Assembly (NCBI RefSeq): GCF_030546645.1
Contig: NZ_JAUOTO010000006.1
Coordinates: 682,001-746,000, forward strand
Source: Flavitalea plasmicola
GTDB lineage: Bacteria > Bacteroidota > Bacteroidia > Chitinophagales > Chitinophagaceae
Length of the DNA: 64,000 bases
Reading direction: 5' to 3'
A model generated the notes under the pieces. That model saw only the letters and a list, made by a program, of their open reading frames with translations. It ran no database searches and was not told the origin of the DNA. A program made the translations under genes and the position numbers. Shown here piece by piece: positions 60,375-64,000 of this stretch. Each line of letters begins with the position of its first letter. The stretch's first letter is position 1.

Positions 60375-61376
60375 ATGCTCTATACCGCAGAGGATATCAG
60401 ACAATTAAATAATAAGATCCAATACCAGGCGGCTTTTATCGACAGGTTAAGGGACGAGGTAGGTCGCGTCATTGTAGGACAGCACCATATGCTCGACAGG
60501 TTGCTAATCGGCCTGCTCAGCAATGGCCACGTCCTGCTGGAAGGCGTTCCCGGCCTCGCGAAGACCCTGGCTATCAAATCCCTTTCCCAGGCTATTCATG
60601 CCCGTTTCAGCCGGATCCAGTTTACACCCGACCTCCTGCCGGCCGACGTCATCGGGACCATGATCTACAATCAGCAAAAGCACGAATTCGTCGTCCGTAG
60701 GGGCCCCATCTTCGCCAACTTTGTGCTGGCCGATGAGATCAACCGCGCCCCGGCAAAGGTCCAGAGCGCCCTGCTGGAAGCCATGCAGGAGCGGCAGGTC
60801 ACCATCGGGGACACCAGCTACAAATTGGAGGAACCCTTCCTGGTGCTGGCTACACAGAATCCTCTGGAACAGGAGGGCACCTACCCGCTTCCGGAAGCCC
60901 AGCAGGACCGGTTTATCATGAAGGTCATCGTGGACTATCCAACCAAGCAGGAAGAGCAGATGATCATCCGTCAAAACGTGCAGGGAGGGCAGGCACCGAA
61001 AGTGGAACAGGTAGTTTCCATGCAGGAGATCACCGAGGCGAAAGATCTCGCCCGGCAGGTGTATATGGACGAAAAAGTGGAACATTATATTTTGGATATC
61101 GTGTTTGCCACAAGAACTCCCGAAAAGTATAAGTTGGAAAAGCTGAAACCCCTGATCGCCTACGGCGGCAGTCCCCGCGCCAGCATCAATCTGGCCCTGG
61201 CTGCCAAAGCCAATGCTTTCCTGAATAAGAGGGGCTATGTGATCCCGGAAGATGTCCGTACCATCTCCAAGGATGTGCTGCGTCATCGGATCGGGCTGAC
61301 CTATGAGGCCGAAGCCGAAAGCGTGAATGTGGAGCAGGTGATCGATGACGTGTTAAAAGCGATCCCCATCCCATAG
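60375..61376 (+). CDS. MoxR family AAA+ ATPase
   Basis: 333 residues. Walker A GHVLLEGVPGLAKTLA (53-68), Walker B with sensor region FVLADEINRAPAKVQSALLE, arginine-finger region YPLPEAQQDRFIMKV, and a C-terminal lid (GGSPRASINLALAAKANAF). MoxR ATPases work as chaperones with DUF58 and von Willebrand proteins. First gene of the Bat-type operon; 19 bp precede the DUF58 gene. TTTG-N15-TATTTTG upstream (60330-60355) is a poor promoter match. Confidence 0.95.
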   Translation: MLYTAEDIRQLNNKIQYQAAFIDRLRDEVGRVIVGQHHMLDRLLIGLLSNGHVLLEGVPGLAKTLAIKSLSQAIHARFSRIQFTPDLLPADVIGTMIYNQQKHEFVVRRGPIFANFVLADEINRAPAKVQSALLEAMQERQVTIGDTSYKLEEPFLVLATQNPLEQEGTYPLPEAQQDRFIMKVIVDYPTKQEEQMIIRQNVQGGQAPKVEQVVSMQEITEAKDLARQVYMDEKVEHYILDIVFATRTPEKYKLEKLKPLIAYGGSPRASINLALAAKANAFLNKRGYVIPEDVRTISKDVLRHRIGLTYEAEAESVNVEQVIDDVLKAIPIP

Positions 61377-61395
61377 CGAGCACAATAATTATCAT

Positions 61396-62322
61396 ATGCT
61401 GACAACTGCAGAAATAATAAAGAAGGTCCGGGAGTTGGAGATAAAGAGCAAGAAGCTCACCCGGCACCTCTTCACGGGAGAGTATCACAGCGCCTTTAAA
61501 GGGCGTGGCATGAGCTTTCGCGAAGTGCGGGAATATGCTGCGGGCGATGATATCCGATTCATCGACTGGAATGTTTCGGCACGGTTTAACCATCCTTTCA
61601 GCAAGTTGTTCGAAGAGGAACGTGAGCTGACGGTGATGCTGCTGGTGGATGTAAGTGCCAGCTCCCTTTTCGGCACGGTGCATGCCCGTAAAAAGGATAT
61701 TATTACCGAGGTCTGCGCCGTATTGGCCTTCTCCGCCATCAATAACAACGACAAAGTGGGCGTCATCCTGTTCAGCGATAGGGTAGAAGGATATATCCCG
61801 CCTAAAAAAGGCAGGGAACATGTACTGTACATCGTACGGCAGCTGCTTTCCATAGAACCCCGGCAGAAAGGGACCAACCTGCGGGAGGCCATTCGCTTCC
61901 TCAATCGCAGCGCCCGCCAGAAAAGTATCGTCTTCTTCCTCAGTGATTTCATAGAGGAGAGCGTTCGCGAAAAGACGACTGCCGCTGATCCTGCCATTCG
62001 TGAAGAAAGATTCGAGGACGCCTTGAAAGTGGCAGGCAAAAAGCATGATGTCATAGGCATTAAAGTGTATGACAAAATGGACATGGAATTGCCGGCCATC
62101 GGTCTCATCGAGGCGGAAGACGCGGAGACGGGTGGCCGATACTGGGTGGATACGGACGATTACCTGGTGCGGACGAACTATCAGCAACATTTCTTCAATC
62201 AGACGGAGCAGTGCAAAAGTTTTTTCCAGAAGGCCGGTTGCGACCTCCTGCACTTGCGTACGGACGAAGATTACGTCAAAATATTACAACGCTTTTTTGT
62301 CGGACGCAACAGGCCGGCTTAG
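61396..62322 (+). CDS. DUF58 domain protein
   Basis: 308 residues. DUF58 signature GRGMSFREVREYAAGDDIR followed by RFIDWNVSARFNHPF, within a von Willebrand-like fold: LVDVSASSLFG (a MIDAS-like DxSxS) and FFLSDFIEE. It is soluble and usually interacts with the MoxR ATPase encoded upstream. In Bacteroidetes such operons are called Bat (Bacteroides aerotolerance) because of an early phenotype. The next gene starts 3 bp later. Confidence 0.94.
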   Translation: MLTTAEIIKKVRELEIKSKKLTRHLFTGEYHSAFKGRGMSFREVREYAAGDDIRFIDWNVSARFNHPFSKLFEEERELTVMLLVDVSASSLFGTVHARKKDIITEVCAVLAFSAINNNDKVGVILFSDRVEGYIPPKKGREHVLYIVRQLLSIEPRQKGTNLREAIRFLNRSARQKSIVFFLSDFIEESVREKTTAADPAIREERFEDALKVAGKKHDVIGIKVYDKMDMELPAIGLIEAEDAETGGRYWVDTDDYLVRTNYQQHFFNQTEQCKSFFQKAGCDLLHLRTDEDYVKILQRFFVGRNRPA

Positions 62323-62325
62323 TAC

Positions 62326-63291
62326 ATGAAAAGATTAATAGTATATATAGCCTGCCCCTTTGCGTTATTGCTGTTGTCCCGGACACTTTCCGCACAGCCG
62401 GCTCCTCTTGTCAAGGTAAAGGTCTCCGTCGACTCTCAAAAAATTGTCATCGGACAACCCTTGCAGCTGATGGTGGAGGCCTTCGTTCAAGGCAACGCTC
62501 CGCTGACCTGGCCCGCCATCGACAGCTTACCTCATTTTGAGTGGCTGGAAAAAGGGCAGCTGGATTCTGTCGTGAAGCCCGACGAGCGATATTACCGCCA
62601 AAGGTTCGTCATCACCAGCTTTGACTCCGGGGCCTGGGCCATTCCCCGCCTCCCCTTTACTTCGGGACATAAGAAGTATTTCTCCGACTCGATACGAATC
62701 GCAGTCAACTATTCCAGGTTTGATCCCAGCAAAGACTTTCACGACATCAAGGATATCATCGATATTCCCAATCCCTATGCAAAATGGATCCCCTGGGGAG
62801 TGGCAGCTGTCACCCTGATCGCTTTGGCGCTGGTGGTCTGGCTGGTGCTGAAAAAGAAATTAATACAGCGGGCGGCAGCGGCAGCATCCGCGCCTCGCCT
62901 CTCTCCCTATGAGGACGCCATCCGTCAGCTGGAAGAGCTGCATAAGCAGGGCGCAGGTGGAGATGGGCAAATAAAGATCTACTACACCCGGCTGAACGAT
63001 ATCCTGCGACTGTTCATACTCCGCAAGCTGGGAATTGCAAGCCTGGCGGAAACCAATGAGGAGCTGATCGGGCAGATACGAAGGCTGCCCCTAACCCGTA
63101 AGCAATTTGATGAATTGGCGGAAACGTTGCGAATGGCCGATTTCGTGAAGTTTGCCAAATATCAACCGGCAACGGCCGACAACGAACATAATTACCAGGT
63201 CATCCGCCAGTCAGTGGAGCACCTGAATGCGATAGGCCAGGAAGAAGAAAAGGACGAGATAGAAAAAAAACAAAATAAACCAACGACCTAG
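62326..63291 (+). CDS. BatD/DUF4381-like membrane protein
   Basis: 321 residues. Signal peptide (ending LSAQP), then a periplasmic beta-rich domain (VKVKVSVDSQKIVIGQPLQL, a BatD-like start), one membrane helix at about 160-180 (VAAVTLIALALVVWLVL) and a cytoplasmic helical tail (YYTRLNDILRLFILRKLG) typical of DUF4381/BatD C-terminal regions. Third gene of the Bat operon; its TAG stop shares a G with the GTG start of the next gene. Confidence 0.82.
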   Translation: MKRLIVYIACPFALLLLSRTLSAQPAPLVKVKVSVDSQKIVIGQPLQLMVEAFVQGNAPLTWPAIDSLPHFEWLEKGQLDSVVKPDERYYRQRFVITSFDSGAWAIPRLPFTSGHKKYFSDSIRIAVNYSRFDPSKDFHDIKDIIDIPNPYAKWIPWGVAAVTLIALALVVWLVLKKKLIQRAAAAASAPRLSPYEDAIRQLEELHKQGAGGDGQIKIYYTRLNDILRLFILRKLGIASLAETNEELIGQIRRLPLTRKQFDELAETLRMADFVKFAKYQPATADNEHNYQVIRQSVEHLNAIGQEEEKDEIEKKQNKPTT

Positions 63292-64000
63292 TGCTGTACG
63301 ATTGGTACGAAAATATTCACTTCAGCCAGCCGGCGTTCTTCGGGCTCTTTGCCCTTGTGCCGGTGTTGATCTATTGGGAGCTGCGTAAGAGCGGCCAGGC
63401 ACAGGGCACTGTGCTGGTGTCATCTACACGTCCTTTCGCCGGACAGCGTTCCTGGAAGAACCTGCTGCGACCCGTACCCTTTATCTTTCGGATACTGGCC
63501 TTTTGCTGCCTGATCATCGCCCTGGCGCGCCCCCAGACCCGTAATGATGAACAAATGGTCACCGGAGAAGGCATCGACATCGTGCTTTGCCTTGACATCA
63601 GCGGTAGCATGCTGGCCCAGGATTTTACCCCCAATCGAATGGAAGCTGCCAAGAACGTGGCCGGCGACTTCATTGATCACAGGCCCACTGATCGCATTGG
63701 CCTTGTCATCTTTTCCGGAGAAAGCTTTACCATGTGTCCATTGACCACGGACCGCGCTGTCCTGAAGACACAGCTGGCCAGTGTGCAGAGCGGCCTGCTG
63801 GAAGATGGTACGGCCATCGGCTCGGGCCTCGCCACAGGAGTAGACCGCCTTCGCAATTCGCCCTCAAAAAGTAAAGTGATCATCCTGCTGACAGACGGAG
63901 AGAACAACGGCGGGCTTATCGACCCCAATACAGCCAAAGAGATCGCGAAATCCATCGGCGTACGTGTATACACGGTGGGTATGGGCACCGAAGGCTTTGC
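63291..64000 (+). CDS. BatA-like von Willebrand factor A membrane protein (3' end cut by window)
   Basis: A frame from GTG 63291, which overlaps the TAG stop of the previous gene, runs through the window edge without a stop (236 codons seen). N-terminal membrane helix (FFGLFALVPVLIYW), a second at about 60-75 (FIFRILAFCCLIIALA), then a VWA domain with MIDAS DISGS (near residue 103), TDRIGLVIFSG, and LLTDGENNGG. This is the BatA/VWA membrane protein usual after MoxR, DUF58 and BatD. A second VWA gene (BatB) probably follows outside the window. Confidence 0.88.
   Translation, partial: MLYDWYENIHFSQPAFFGLFALVPVLIYWELRKSGQAQGTVLVSSTRPFAGQRSWKNLLRPVPFIFRILAFCCLIIALARPQTRNDEQMVTGEGIDIVLCLDISGSMLAQDFTPNRMEAAKNVAGDFIDHRPTDRIGLVIFSGESFTMCPLTTDRAVLKTQLASVQSGLLEDGTAIGSGLATGVDRLRNSPSKSKVIILLTDGENNGGLIDPNTAKEIAKSIGVRVYTVGMGTEGF

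Noticed and set aside
1..64000. tRNA, rRNA, prophage, integrative element or defence island
   Set aside because: No tRNA-like T-loop with matching acceptor stem, no integrase, transposase, capsid or known defence gene, and no clear shift in base composition was seen by eye.

Overview
This 64 kb window reads as a chromosomal segment of a Bacteroidota (Bacteroidetes) bacterium, most likely class Chitinophagia / family Chitinophagaceae. The reasons are: a gldB gliding-motility lipoprotein next to nadE; a Bat/MoxR operon; DUF2490 and DUF3078 outer-membrane proteins; LytS/LytTR two-component pairs; the transcarbamylase-type arginine operon typical of Bacteroidetes; a bacterial GGGP synthase; and many start-proximal copies of the Bacteroidetes -7 promoter box TAnnTTTG with little Shine-Dalgarno signal. 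Base composition is roughly even (about half G+C) and looks uniform. I see no phage, transposon, integron, CRISPR array, rRNA or tRNA. Gene density is high, with several convergent pairs that overlap at their stop codons.

Layout. 1-8 kb: a TraR/DksA-like protein (cut by the window edge), a TPR membrane protein, an S9 peptidase, a DJ-1/PfpI-like protein without its nucleophile, a Tat-exported sugar-isomerase-like protein and an MsbA-type ABC exporter. 8-18 kb: a glycosyltransferase, rbfA with a LolC/E-type permease, a split transketolase (N half), a WecA-like sugar-1-phosphate transferase, frr, ppk2-mscL, a DUF3078 protein, scpA-pirin and an L,D-transpeptidase-like protein. 18-28 kb: dxs, a LytS/LytTR pair with an M28 peptidase, a MarR regulator followed by a small membrane protein behind a large palindrome, a GNAT enzyme and two M20 peptidases. 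28-36.6 kb: the complete eight-gene arginine operon (GNAT-argG-argC-argD-argF'-argB-argE'-argH, all minus strand), preceded by a leader that can fold into a terminator-like structure. 37-43 kb: an FtsX-type permease, an unknown membrane protein, GGGP synthase, a small GNAT, a DUF2490 protein and an unknown secreted protein. 43-51 kb: a B12-dependent ribonucleotide reductase, a tiny lipoprotein gene between two terminators, a YcxB-like protein, a fatty acid desaturase and a second LytS/LytTR pair. 51-60 kb: a duplicated DoxX-like protein, a CzcA-type metal pump without its usual partners, gldB, nadE and three lipocalin-like secreted proteins. 60-64 kb: a MoxR-DUF58-BatD-BatA operon running off the right edge.

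How the genes fit together. The clearest pathway is arginine synthesis through N-acylated ornithine and citrulline. A valine at the specificity position of the carbamoyltransferase argues for the N-succinyl route. The most interesting regulatory signals are the 13+13 bp palindrome over the promoter downstream of the MarR gene, the folded leader of the arginine operon, the interleaved inverted repeats upstream of nrdJ, and a dispersed repeat found just after two stop codons. I did not find an obvious new multi-gene defence or mobile system. The best candidates for undescribed biology are the MarR-membrane protein pair, the tiny lipoprotein unit at 47.1 kb, the orphan metal pump and the lipocalin-like cluster.
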